Of a DNA stretch of 64,000 nucleotides, positions 8,073 to 16,942 are shown piece by piece. How positions within the stretch are numbered: the stretch's first letter is position 1; each line of letters opens with the position of its first letter. The DNA is from Burkholderia sp. S171. Lineage in GTDB: Bacteria > Pseudomonadota > Gammaproteobacteria > Burkholderiales > Burkholderiaceae. The position numbers were made by a program, and so were the translations under genes. The stretch lies in assembly GCF_009766085.1 (NCBI RefSeq), contig NZ_LMUF01000075.1, forward strand, positions 62,001 through 126,000, in the 5' to 3' direction. The notes under the pieces are model-generated. The model was not told the DNA's origin. It searched no databases and saw only the letters and a program-made list of their open reading frames with translations.

Positions 8073-8680
8073 TTTCCCTCAATTGGTTCATTGAAGGCCG
8101 AGGCGTTGTCGGCCGCCTTGTTGATGCCCTTCGTTCATACGAAATCTGCGAAACGCCTCAGCAGGGGGACGGTAACGAGTTTGCAAAATGATTCGTCTCT
8201 GCAAAAAGATCATCTGCTGCCCAGCAAAATTTACGGATTGGTCGTTGGTTTAGTACTTTCGGCCAAATTAGCTGCGCAGCAAATCGAGCAATTGATACAA
8301 ACCGAGATCTTGAGCCCCTCGAATGGAAAGCGTGCGGATCATGGCGGCGAATCCGATACGGATCTAGGCAATCGATCCGGCTGCCCCTCTGAACTTGACA
8401 GCTCGATGCGATTGAATACGCGTCCGCCATATCGCTTTCTCAAGGACCCGAAAGCTAGCACCCTGACATTGACGTTTAATGTTTAAAAACCGTTAAAAGT
8501 CAAAATTTGCGCCCTAGCGTTAAATTATAGAGAAGCACTATACGATCGCGGTTGCGAGAGCAAGGTTTAGCAAAAATGGCCGAGCAGGATTAAGTTCAGA
8601 AGAATCTACTCAAAAATTACTTTTCTGACGAAGCCCAACCAAGGCATTCAAAAAACACAAACACTAGACAGCAGGAAATT
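8073..8680. other. About 600 bases with no supported gene
   Basis: Short open frames occur on both strands but none has a good ribosome site together with a recognisable domain. The part after about 8450 is clearly AT-richer than the flanking chromosome. One forward frame around 8265-8320 contains LAAQQIEQLIQTEIL, vaguely like the first helix of a GntR regulator, but nothing downstream confirms it. The last 30 bases supply the ribosome site of the TIR-like gene. Confidence 0.5.
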
Positions 8681-9399
8681 ATGAAACCCAAAATATTTAT
8701 TGGTTCATCCCGAGAGGGAATCCCAATTGCAAACGCGATTCATTCGAATCTAACAGACGATGCCGAATGCACCGTTTGGAAGGACGGTGTTTTTCAACCG
8801 TCTTCGTCCACGCTCTTCGACTTGATGGGAATACTCCGCGTGTCGGATTTTGCGATTTTCGTTTTTAGCCCCGACGATGTCTCGATTATGAGATCCGCGG
8901 TAGACCAAGTCGTACGAGACAATGTTCTTTTCGAGCTCGGTCTTTTCATTGGTCGACTTGGGCAAGAGCGTTGTTTTTTTCTCGTTCCGACTCCGAGAAA
9001 ATGCGACTACCTACAGATCTCTTCGGGTTTAGTCCAACCAGGTATGAATCTCAACGCCGCGATTCAAATTGGGAGGCCGCAGTCAATCCAGCATGCACGC
9101 AGATACTGCGAGTTGTGAATAAACTGAGGTCTTTCCAAGACAACAATGAGAAAAGCGCTGCTGCAAATGTAGCCAACGCCGCGCCCGCGGAATCGTCGAA
9201 ATTTGCAGAGCCTGCGGCCACGACAAAGCTAAAGATAGAACCCTACAAGAAATCGTTTTTACTTAAGAGTGACAATCCTTCTCACAGAGAGCGCCTCTCA
9301 GCGCTTTCGTATGCGTCATACAACCGGACGCTGCGAGCATGGGTCATCCCTTATTCTATGGAAACTACTGCCCGCGCCGAACTCGCTGATCTGTTGTAA
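8681..9399 (+). pseudogene. TIR-like (CAP12/PCTIR type) NADase-like effector, split by a frameshift
   Basis: The first 103 residues match the TIR-like nucleotide-binding family (PF10137 type): KPKIFIGSSREGIPIANAI, VFQPSSSTLFDL, DFAIFVFSPDD and RDNVLFELGLFIGRLG, with Glu85 in the position expected for the NAD-cleaving residue. After FFLVP the frame is lost near 8985-8992. The family sequence resumes in another frame (SEKMRLPTDLFGFSPTRYES...ACTQI), followed by an Ala-rich linker and a C-terminal module ending at 9399. Restoring about one base gives a protein near 240 residues. AGGA precedes the ATG. Such proteins act in anti-phage abortive infection by NAD depletion, alone or with cyclic-nucleotide systems. 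No cyclase is seen nearby. Confidence 0.75.
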
Positions 9400-9561
9400 T
9401 TCCGACTGGCTTCGGGGTCTCCGCGGACTACGAGTCTGCTGCGCGCGGGTTATGGATTTGCAGTGCGGCTAATAAATCGAATCCGCCACTCATCTCGAGC
9501 AAAAACGGCGGGGTGCCCCTCGAGCACATATCGGTAGAGGCACCGGTTGGGTTCGGTCGAG

Positions 9562-10311
9562 TCACCTACCATCCTCTAACAGTGCAATGACGCTCTGCGA
9601 CGGCGTTTGCATCACCCGCGCCATTAAATCTGCGCCGGAGACTTCATCGTAGCGGGTGGGGATCTTTTCCCTTAGCTTAAATAGCCTGTGGTTGGCGCTT
9701 CGGGTGAGTTGGCCGTACGTCGTCGCGAAGATGTGCCCCCGAATGACGCCCTCGTCCTTGATGTCCTTTTCCCTGCTCGTTTTGGGAGCTATTTCGTGGC
9801 CCACGACGAAGGCACGAAAAACCGGGGTGCCGTCCATTGCTCCGCTCGCCAGGAAGTCTTGAACGTAACCATCCGCCTGGTTCATCTCATCCCTGCCGAT
9901 GCACGACTTCCCCTTTTTGAGCTCGATGATCAGAACATTCTGTATGCGGGTCAGGCCTTGGTCATGGCTGTCGAAACCCTCTGTTCCGACAATCGAACAT
10001 GTGGCGTCCGATAGAATCATCAGATCGGGACGCTGCTTGGGGTTGAGAAATGCAGCCGCATCGACACGCTTGCCAAAAATCTTTCCGGCTGCAGTGCGAA
10101 GCGTGACGTTCGAGGCATATTCGTGACTGTCGAATTCTGGGCCGAATAGCCAACGTGCCTGGGTAACCAAAGGATGCAGCGTGTGCAGCTCGTCGGTGCC
10201 TGGGTCTCCGCTGAGCTTGTCGATGGCAACGATCACCGCGAGACGATTATCAATTTCATCCAAAACGGACAATGCATCTTTAATCGTCCATTGTCCCAAA
10301 AGCCTGTCCAA
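9562..10311 (-). pseudogene. C-terminal remnant with PD-(D/E)XK-like nuclease domain
   Basis: The 250 codons shown contain RPDLMILSD, then VLIIELKKGKS about 30 residues on and NQADGYVQDFL. This is the D...ExK...Q pattern of PD-(D/E)XK nucleases, as in Shedu-like (DUF4263) proteins and in the C-terminal part of GHKL ATP-binding proteins. The reading frame continues upstream as LAKLNDSDLEG and then meets a TGA, with no ATG and no ribosome site. It therefore looks like the tail of a longer gene that lost its N-terminal part. The start given is a TTG and is arbitrary. The exact family cannot be settled by eye. It lies tail-to-tail with the TIR-like gene. Confidence 0.6.
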
Positions 10312-10643
10312 ACCCTCAAGGTCCGAATCGTTGAGCTTGGCAAGAGGCTCTCAGAAGTCGGTAAATGTACCTGTCATGTCCGGTTTGTTGCCAGGCACCT
10401 CCCTTGAAGGAAAGTGCAACATCGTCGGGAGACAAGATTGATGCAACCCTGCTTACCAAATCGGCGCAGGAAGAAGCCGTCCCCGTACCAGCAGGGGCGT
10501 AAGCTTCAAGCGGCTCGTGCATGCGAAAAATGCTTGAAAAGCTGCTCCATGAAAGCAATCCCGCGGGATCGTTCAAGTGGCGGGCTGTACCAAAACCAGA
10601 AATAGCGACAGCGGCGTGATCGTTCGCGCGAATTTCATTGCAT
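10312..10643. other. No supported gene; probable deletion scar
   Basis: This is the stretch between the nuclease remnant and the hydrolase gene. The minus-strand frame that should carry the missing upstream part of the nuclease protein is interrupted by a stop, and the other frames show no recognisable domain. It probably contains the junction where the accessory patch was truncated against the core chromosome. Confidence 0.4.
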
Positions 10644-11540
10644 TTAAACGTTGCCCATGACCATCCGATTGAAGGCTCCCGCATGCGTAACACTCATCCC
10701 GTGCGATGCGCCCTCAATCGTCACGCTCCGCGCTCCTTCAATCCACCTTTCCAACGCCCCCACCGCATCCCGAAACATCCGCGGACTCTTCTCCCCATCG
10801 ATTAGCAGCGTAGGGCATTGCACCCTCCCCGCCGCGCGCGCATCGTAGGCCGGCAACGGATCTCTAAACTGCAGCGCCAACGTATTCGCGTTATCCATCG
10901 CCATGGCCTTGAACTCCTTCGGACTCCTCGCCCAGAACCCTGGCCGACTCACCGAATCGACAAAAAGCTCCAACCCCGCATCAACTTCCCCGCGACCAAT
11001 CAACTCCGCCGCCTTCGCGCGCAACGCATTAACCGGCGCAGGCAAAACCGTCCCGGCTCTCCCATCATCCCCGCCCCTAGCCACCGCCCCACCCGGATCC
11101 GCAAGCACCAACGACTTCACCAACTCCGGATACCTCACGGCGAGATGAAACGCAACACACCCACCCCTTGAATGCCCGACAACATTCACCGCCCCAACGC
11201 CCAACCGCTCGATAAGCCTTCCCAACTCATCAACATGCGCGTCCCAGCTGAACTGCCTTGAACCACCAGCCATCGCACCAAACCCCAACACGCCCGAAGG
11301 CCAATAATGCGAAAGACTGGGCGCGACACATCGATACTGCTTGGCAAGCGGCCCTAACTGCGGCTTCCAGTATCGAAAGTCACAAAGCGACCCATGCACG
11401 AACAGCATCACCTCATCGTGCTCGTGCCCGGTCTGTACAAAGGGAACTTGCAAACCATCATCGAGCGTGGCGATATCCGGCGCTGGCAGGCCAAAAAGTT
11501 GCGAGGGATCCACCCCATCCAACAGCTTCATCCGTTGCAA
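10644..11540 (-). CDS. Alpha/beta-fold hydrolase
   Basis: This 298-residue hydrolase has the oxyanion-hole motif HGSLCDFRYW, nucleophile elbow GHSRGG (Ser), a later acid residue in LLIDGEKSP and the catalytic His in EGASHGMS near the C-terminus, so the triad is complete. It lacks a signal peptide and is probably cytoplasmic. An in-frame ATG three codons later is an equally possible start. The substrate is unknown; esterase, epoxide-hydrolase-like and C-C hydrolase members share this fold. The next gene in the same direction ends about 46 bases upstream of it, so co-transcription is possible. Confidence 0.85.
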   Translation of the reverse strand: MQRMKLLDGVDPSQLFGLPAPDIATLDDGLQVPFVQTGHEHDEVMLFVHGSLCDFRYWKPQLGPLAKQYRCVAPSLSHYWPSGVLGFGAMAGGSRQFSWDAHVDELGRLIERLGVGAVNVVGHSRGGCVAFHLAVRYPELVKSLVLADPGGAVARGGDDGRAGTVLPAPVNALRAKAAELIGRGEVDAGLELFVDSVSRPGFWARSPKEFKAMAMDNANTLALQFRDPLPAYDARAAGRVQCPTLLIDGEKSPRMFRDAVGALERWIEGARSVTIEGASHGMSVTHAGAFNRMVMGNV

Positions 11541-11586
11541 CTCCGATTAACGAAATACCGCGAAAAACAAAAGTCCGCAAAAAAAC

Positions 11587-12645
11587 TCACTCCGGCGCCG
11601 TAGCCCGAACGGTCACCATATCGCCCAAACTCCGATCATCGTCGTCATCGAGCGAAGAGGTAGAAGAAGACGCAGAATCCAACGACCCAGCAGTCGCCCG
11701 TAAAGAATCAAAAGGAATAGCCTCCACCGGAAACCCCTTCTTCTCCCACGCGTCCAATCCGCCCTTCAGCGGCCGCACATTCCTAAACCCCTTCGCCTTC
11801 AACTGCCGCACGATCTGCTTGGCCGTCGCTTCATTCGGACACACGCAATACACCACGACCTCGTGTTCCTGAAACATCGGATCGATTTTCCGAGACGACT
11901 CCAAATCCAGCGGAATCGCGCCTTTGATCCGATGCGCCTCCTTCCGCCTCACCTCTTCCGGCCGGGCATCGAAAATAACGGGCGGTGCATCGGAGCGCAT
12001 CATTTCATCGAGTTGTTCGGGCGAGATCCGATACTTCGCGAGCCATCGACGGAACTGCAAGCGGCGCGCCCATCGGTACGCCAAAAACGCACCCGCAGCC
12101 ATGCCGAGCACATCGAGCGCGGTGAGCCCATACGTCCTCACAAACACCAGCAGATTCGCGACTTCGGCCTTCAAAATCGCGCCACCGAGCATCCACGCCG
12201 ACGCCCAGAGCGTCGCGCCCACCAGATCCCAGAACACGAAAACCCGCACATCGATCTGCGTCGTCCCCAGCAATGGCGACGACACCAATCCCAATCCCGG
12301 CACAAACTTCGACAGCGCCAGCAAAGGCACGCCGAACCGCTCGAACCAATGCCGGGCGGTACGCAAAGTGGTATCAAGGGAAAGAGAGAAGCGCACGAGC
12401 GAGTTCAGAAACCGCCGGCCATACAACCGGCCGGCCGCGAACCAAAGCGAATCGGCGATAACCACCGCGATGACCGCGGCCGCCAACATATGCCAGAACG
12501 AAGCCAGCCCGGCCGCGACTAACGTGCCGGCCAGCACCAGCATGGGTGCAGCGGGAATGGGAACGCCGAGTTGGGTGGCGAGCACGCTGACGAACACGGC
12601 CCACGCGCCCCACGAGGACACAACGGAGATCGGGACGTGCGGCAA
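11587..12645 (-). CDS. DedA-family membrane protein fused to a rhodanese domain
   Basis: The 352-residue protein has an N-terminal DedA/SNARE-associated membrane domain (about residues 1-200) with QLGVPIPAAPMLVLAG, FAAGRLYGRRFL and LSKFVPGLGLVSSPLLGTT, including the conserved Arg and Gly residues of the re-entrant loops. A cytoplasmic rhodanese domain (about 210-310) follows, with FDARPEEVRRKEAHRIKGA and an active-site-like Cys in VVYCVCPNEATA. The C-terminus is Ser-rich with a run of five Asp. DedA proteins act in membrane homeostasis and lipid or drug-cation handling. The fusion occurs in Burkholderiaceae. The role of the rhodanese part is unknown. Confidence 0.88.
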   Translation of the reverse strand: MPHVPISVVSSWGAWAVFVSVLATQLGVPIPAAPMLVLAGTLVAAGLASFWHMLAAAVIAVVIADSLWFAAGRLYGRRFLNSLVRFSLSLDTTLRTARHWFERFGVPLLALSKFVPGLGLVSSPLLGTTQIDVRVFVFWDLVGATLWASAWMLGGAILKAEVANLLVFVRTYGLTALDVLGMAAGAFLAYRWARRLQFRRWLAKYRISPEQLDEMMRSDAPPVIFDARPEEVRRKEAHRIKGAIPLDLESSRKIDPMFQEHEVVVYCVCPNEATAKQIVRQLKAKGFRNVRPLKGGLDAWEKKGFPVEAIPFDSLRATAGSLDSASSSTSSLDDDDDRSLGDMVTVRATAPE

Positions 12646-12904
12646 TTCGGGCTCCTTCGGGGAGGGTGCGGAGCGCCGCGTTGTGAATTACTTCTACCTG
12701 ATCAATATCAACAAAACGGCGCCCGGGCCTGCAACTTTATCGCGAATCTGAAATTATCGCCGAGTGGCCAAAAGCCTTTAATGCGCTCGCCTGGTCTGAA
12801 GGTCGCCTCCACGTTATGCCGAGGATACGGGCGTCGGATTGGGTGCGTAAGGTGAATTCTCTACGAATCGTCGCTGGGTGCAGATGCGTTTGAGAATACC
12901 GGCT

Positions 12905-13558
12905 TTACCCCTCAATCCGCGCTCGCGTCACGCCGAGCAAACCGCCCATCGCGTCACGCGCCGCCGCCGAATTCCGCGCGACGATGGCATCGAAAACGGC
13001 CGTATGTTCCGCCATCGATGCGTTGAAAACCTCCGCCCGCCGCGCATTCAGCCGCAACTGCGCCTCAAGCGTGCGCTCGATCAACGTTCCGAGCGGCACC
13101 AGCAATTCATTGCTGCACGCATTCAACACGCTCAGATGAAACCGCAAATCGGCACGCACCCATTCATCGACATTGCGCGCGTCCAGCATCGTTTGATGTG
13201 CTTGGTTTAAACGTGCTAACGCGTCATCGTCATGATTCGCGGCAGCCAACGCAGCCGCGTAAGGCTCGATCATCTCGCGCATTTCCTGCAGCTTTATCGC
13301 GAACTGCAACGGCCTGGCGACTCGCGAATACCATTCCAAAACATCCGCATCGAGAAGATTCCAAGCCTGCCGAGGCCGCACGCGCGTCCCAATCTTCGGC
13401 CGCGATTCAATCAGCCCCTTCGATGTCAGCGTTCGCAGCGCCTCCCGCAACACGGTCCGGCTGACGCCAAAACGCTCCATCAGTTCGGCTTCGCGCGGCA
13501 GCGTAGAAGCCGGCGGAAAATCGCCGCGCAAAATCTCGGTGCCAAGGTCGTACGCCAC
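12905..13558 (-). CDS. GntR/FadR-family regulator (DgoR-like), N-terminus in doubt
   Basis: The frame gives 217 residues from a GTG. It has a winged-helix domain (STLPREAELMERFGVSRTVLREALRTLTSKGL) and a FCD ligand-binding domain with metal-type residues (DLRFHLSVLNACSN, EHTAVFDAI). It lies divergent from dgoD, so it likely represses D-galactonate catabolism. The GTG has no clear ribosome site and cuts into the usual N-terminus. The frame continues upstream as GKGIQQDLHGR, and a neighbouring frame supplies MLSDNLRK from a TTG at 13616. The two join if one base is removed from the C4 run at 13590-13593, so an insertion or a sequence error is likely. Confidence 0.82.
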   Translation of the reverse strand: MAYDLGTEILRGDFPPASTLPREAELMERFGVSRTVLREALRTLTSKGLIESRPKIGTRVRPRQAWNLLDADVLEWYSRVARPLQFAIKLQEMREMIEPYAAALAAANHDDDALARLNQAHQTMLDARNVDEWVRADLRFHLSVLNACSNELLVPLGTLIERTLEAQLRLNARRAEVFNASMAEHTAVFDAIVARNSAAARDAMGGLLGVTRARIEG

Positions 13559-13665
13559 GCGTCCGTGCAGATCTTGCTGGATACCCTTCCCCTTTCCTAA
13601 GATTGTCGCTAAGCAATCAAAACCACGCGATTATACGGACCCTTTTCCGACAAGGGTTTTCGTCG

Positions 13666-13677
13666 AATAGTACTATT
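13666..13677. promoter_or_regulatory. Palindrome, candidate operator for the DgoR-like regulator
   Basis: AATAGTACTATT is a perfect 12-bp palindrome in the intergenic region between the divergent regulator and dgoD. FadR-type regulators bind short palindromes with T-N-G-T and A-C-N-A arms, which this one has. Function is inferred from position and symmetry. A TATAAT hexamer for the regulator lies nearby at 13630-13635 on the minus strand. Confidence 0.5.
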
Positions 13678-13755
13678 AATATACACATCAAACGGATTTT
13701 TGATAGCATAGAAACCCTCGTTCCTCACCCACCGGAAAAATCAGGAGACGCCAGC

Positions 13756-14904
13756 ATGAAAATCACCAAACTTGAGACTTTTATCGTTCCGCCGCGCTGG
13801 TGTTTCCTGAAGATCACGACCGATGAAGGCATCGTCGGCTGGGGCGAACCGGTGGTGGAAGGCCGCGCGCACACGGTTGCGGCGGCAGTCGATGAGCTGT
13901 CGGACTATCTGATCGGCAAGGATCCGCTGCTGATCGAGGATCACTGGCAGGTCATGTATCGCGCGGGGTTTTATCGCGGCGGTCCGATCGGCATGAGCGC
14001 GATTGCGGGCGTCGACCAGGCGCTGTGGGACATCAAGGGAAAGCATCATGGCGTGCCCATTCACGCGCTGCTCGGCGGCCAGGTCCGCGACCGGATCAAG
14101 GTGTATTCGTGGATCGGCGGCGACCGTCCGAGCGATGTCGCGAACAACGCGCGCGCCGTCGTGGACCGCGGTTTCAAGGCCGTGAAGATGAACGGTTCGG
14201 AAGAACTTCAGATCATCGATACCTTCGACAAAGTTCAAGCCGTCATCAACAACGTGGCGGCGGTGCGTGAGGCGGTCGGACCGAATATCGGCATCGGCGT
14301 GGACTTCCACGGCCGCGTGCACAAGCCGATGGCGAAGGTGCTCGCGAAGGAACTCGATCCGTTCAAGCTGCTGTTTATCGAAGAACCGGTGCTGTCGGAG
14401 AACGTTGAAGCGTTACGCGACATCGTGAACCAGACGAGCACGCCAATCGCGCTCGGCGAGCGTCTGTACTCCCGCTGGGACTTCAAGCACATCCTGGCGG
14501 GCGGTTACGTCGACATCATCCAGCCGGACGCGTCGCACGCGGGCGGGATTACGGAGTGCCGCAAAATTGCATCGATGGCCGAAGCCTACGACGTCGCCCT
14601 CGCCCTGCATTGCCCGCTTGGGCCCATTGCGCTGGCGACCTGCCTGCAAATCGATGCGGTCAGCTACAACGCCTTCATCCAGGAGCAAAGCCTCGGGATT
14701 CACTACAACAAGGGCAACGACCTGCTCGATTACATCAAGAACCCCGAAGTCTTCAAATACGAAGACGGCATGGTGATGATTCCGCAAGGGCCGGGCTTGG
14801 GTATCGAGGTGAACGAGGAGAAGGTGCGCGAGATGGCGAAGGTCGGGCATCGCTGGCGCAATCCGGTGTGGCGTCACGCCGATGGCAGCGTTGCAGAGTG
14901 GTGA
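13756..14904 (+). CDS. dgoD: D-galactonate dehydratase
   Basis: This 382-residue enolase-superfamily enzyme converts D-galactonate to 2-keto-3-deoxygalactonate, the first step of the De Ley-Doudoroff galactonate route. Metal ligands D183, E209 and E235 and catalytic H185 and H285 fall exactly at the positions known for E. coli DgoD. The ATG at 13756 has AGGAGA upstream, and longer in-frame extensions are rejected. The other pathway genes (KDGal kinase, aldolase, transporter) are not adjacent. The divergent GntR-type gene is the likely regulator. Confidence 0.96.
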   Translation: MKITKLETFIVPPRWCFLKITTDEGIVGWGEPVVEGRAHTVAAAVDELSDYLIGKDPLLIEDHWQVMYRAGFYRGGPIGMSAIAGVDQALWDIKGKHHGVPIHALLGGQVRDRIKVYSWIGGDRPSDVANNARAVVDRGFKAVKMNGSEELQIIDTFDKVQAVINNVAAVREAVGPNIGIGVDFHGRVHKPMAKVLAKELDPFKLLFIEEPVLSENVEALRDIVNQTSTPIALGERLYSRWDFKHILAGGYVDIIQPDASHAGGITECRKIASMAEAYDVALALHCPLGPIALATCLQIDAVSYNAFIQEQSLGIHYNKGNDLLDYIKNPEVFKYEDGMVMIPQGPGLGIEVNEEKVREMAKVGHRWRNPVWRHADGSVAEW

Positions 14905-15204
14905 TACAAGAGTTACAGAGAATTGCGCTGCACCGCACTATGCAAAATTAGCGGGCATCGTAGAATAGCGCCATTGATACGATAATTTCGTCTCAATGGC
15001 GTTACGTAACATGCTGGCGGTATGGTTTCAGCCAACGGGTTACAGCACTGGACATGGCTTGCTTACGGCGCACGAAACCTATGCGCCGCAAGGTTTTGCC
15101 GAAGGTGATGACGCCTGGCCCGCCTCTTGCATTATCTGGCGTACGTGTGTTTGTTTCGACCCAGCGCCCGGGAAGAGCGCGACGACCAAGCTAGAGAGTC
15201 CAGC
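14905..15204. other. Intergenic region after dgoD
   Basis: About 300 bases without a supported gene. I see no clear terminator. The region probably holds the promoter of the small membrane-protein gene downstream. Confidence 0.5.
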
Positions 15205-15510
15205 ATGTATAACTACATCCTTCCAGATGAATTTGTCCGCACCCAGATGGCTGTGGGCGCTTTGGTGCTGTTCGGCGTGCTGCGGGTGATCGGTGCCGTC
15301 ATGGGCGCCCAGCACGGCTGGCGCATGTCGACGGTGACGCGCTGCTTTATCGGCGCGGCCGTCCTGTTTTGCTTGCCGCAACTGCTTGATGTGTTGTTGT
15401 CGTCGCCCATGTCGCATCGCGCGTTCATCGAGCTCGAAGGCAAAGCGATCGGCTGCGCGCTGGCACTATTCTGCGCCCCCATCGTGAGTCATAAGCTGGG
15501 CTACGAGTAA
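15205..15510 (+). CDS. Small membrane protein of unknown function
   Basis: This is a 101-residue protein with about three hydrophobic segments (AVGALVLFGVLRVIGAV, CFIGAAVLFCLPQLLDVLL and AIGCALALFCAPIV) and short polar loops. It is probably an inner-membrane protein. It starts at an ATG with only a weak purine stretch upstream. I do not recognise a family. It converges on the CopD gene, ending about 40 bases from it. Coding is supported by consistent frame, composition and length. Confidence 0.6.
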   Translation: MYNYILPDEFVRTQMAVGALVLFGVLRVIGAVMGAQHGWRMSTVTRCFIGAAVLFCLPQLLDVLLSSPMSHRAFIELEGKAIGCALALFCAPIVSHKLGYE

Positions 15511-15551
15511 ATTAACGGCATCAATCGGTAGTCGCTTTAACTTATTTCGAT

Positions 15552-16487
15552 TCAGCCCATCGCAGAAAAACCCGGCACGCTGTGCGACAGCACGGCGGCC
15601 GCGACAAATACCCCCACAATCAGCAACGCCTCCATCCGCATCACGCCGGTGAACGTGTGCGCATCGACTGTCGATGCAGTGCGCTGTAATCGCGGCATGA
15701 CGGACCATCGGTTCATCGCGCCGAGCAGCAACGCGGTCGCAATCAGTACGCCCTTCACGACCAGCGCGTGGCCCCATCCGCTCGTTTCGAGCGCTTCCAC
15801 CGATCCACCCAGCCCGCGCCACGCGTTATATATCCCGGTGAGAATCACCAGCGATACGGCAAGCACCGCAGCCGTGGAAACCTTCCCGGAAATACGAATC
15901 AGGGACGCCCGCGCCAGCGACGTCCCCAACGCCGGCAACACCCGCCACGCGCTCGCGATCACCAACCCGCCCCACACGGCCGTTGCCAGCAGATGAACCG
16001 TCTGCACACCTTCGGCGAGCGAAAACGCGCCGGCATCGGCGGCATGTCCTATCGACGCCTTGCCCGCCGCCGCCACGAGTGCACCGATCGCGAACAATCC
16101 GACTCGCGGTCCGCCCTTCGGATTACCCAAGACCGTAGCCAATATCAGCAGCACGCTGCCGGCGAACGCGATCGCCCAGCCCGTGCCGGCGTGCGTGCCG
16201 GTCACAACGGTGACGACGGCATCGAAGGCCTGAAAAAGAGGCGCACCGCTCATCGACGCCGCCTGCATCCACACCAGCACAAGATCCGCCACCGCGAGCA
16301 CGACCGCGCCGCCCGTGCTCAGCCGGCGCGCCCTTACCCAACCGAGTCGCGCGGGAGAAATAGGCGCGGCCGCGTTTTCCTTCGATAACCACACGCTCAG
16401 GAACGCCCCGCCGAGCGTGCAGGCAAACGCGATGTCAGCAATTGCGGCAATGAGGACTTGAGCGAACCACAGCGGATCGTCACTCAT
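15552..16487 (-). CDS. copD: CopD-family copper resistance membrane protein
   Basis: This 311-residue polytopic membrane protein has about eight hydrophobic segments. The CopD domain is in the second half, with the conserved pattern GHAADAG...GVQTVHLLATAVWGG (His residues thought to bind copper) and LVILTGIYNAWRGLG. CopD takes part in copper uptake across the inner membrane, usually with CopC. No copC, copA or copB neighbour is present, so it stands alone here. The C-terminus ends in HSVPG with another His. Confidence 0.85.
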   Translation of the reverse strand: MSDDPLWFAQVLIAAIADIAFACTLGGAFLSVWLSKENAAAPISPARLGWVRARRLSTGGAVVLAVADLVLVWMQAASMSGAPLFQAFDAVVTVVTGTHAGTGWAIAFAGSVLLILATVLGNPKGGPRVGLFAIGALVAAAGKASIGHAADAGAFSLAEGVQTVHLLATAVWGGLVIASAWRVLPALGTSLARASLIRISGKVSTAAVLAVSLVILTGIYNAWRGLGGSVEALETSGWGHALVVKGVLIATALLLGAMNRWSVMPRLQRTASTVDAHTFTGVMRMEALLIVGVFVAAAVLSHSVPGFSAMG

Positions 16488-16942
16488 AACCGCGACTCAA
16501 CGAGGAAATTCAGGCTGAAAGCAAACAAGGAATGCATTGAAGGTTCGATGAAGGGTCGATGAAGAAACAAAAAAGAAACAAAACAAATCGCATGGGCCAG
16601 GAACGCGAGTCTAGCGGAACGGGCACACGGAATGCATTAGCGCCCAAGGGCACTCGAGCAACGCAAAACCACCACCAAACCCCACAAAACTCGTCGATAC
16701 TTTGTCGAATCCCCTCGACTGTTAACTGTTACGCATGTTCAAAAAGCCCTGTCGATCCGTCGCGCGGCAAATTGTCGCGTACACGTTGAAAGTGCGGCGC
16801 AACAGGGCGATGCTCAAATAGTCATCATCAGGCATCGATGATAGAATGCCGCGTCGCATCACCGGCTCGCAGAGCCAATGTGGCAATGGTTCACCACATA
16901 TTCGCACCGGGCCGAACGAAGCTCGGCAGGTCCTCGAAATTC
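16488..16942. other. Intergenic region between copD and the cytochrome genes
   Basis: About 450 bases between divergently read genes. It begins with an A-rich stretch and should hold both promoters. No gene with a credible start or domain was found and no clear operator repeat was seen. Confidence 0.5.

Noticed and set aside
8091..8486. A 131-codon forward frame in the gene-poor stretch
   Set aside because: There is no ribosome site and no consistent domain. The faint GntR-like helix does not extend into a recognisable HTH.
9473..9493. TCGAATCC-GCCAC resembling the 3' end of the tRNA, as an attachment-site repeat
   Set aside because: Seven bases of the tRNA sequence are missing in the middle and the match is too short to separate from chance.
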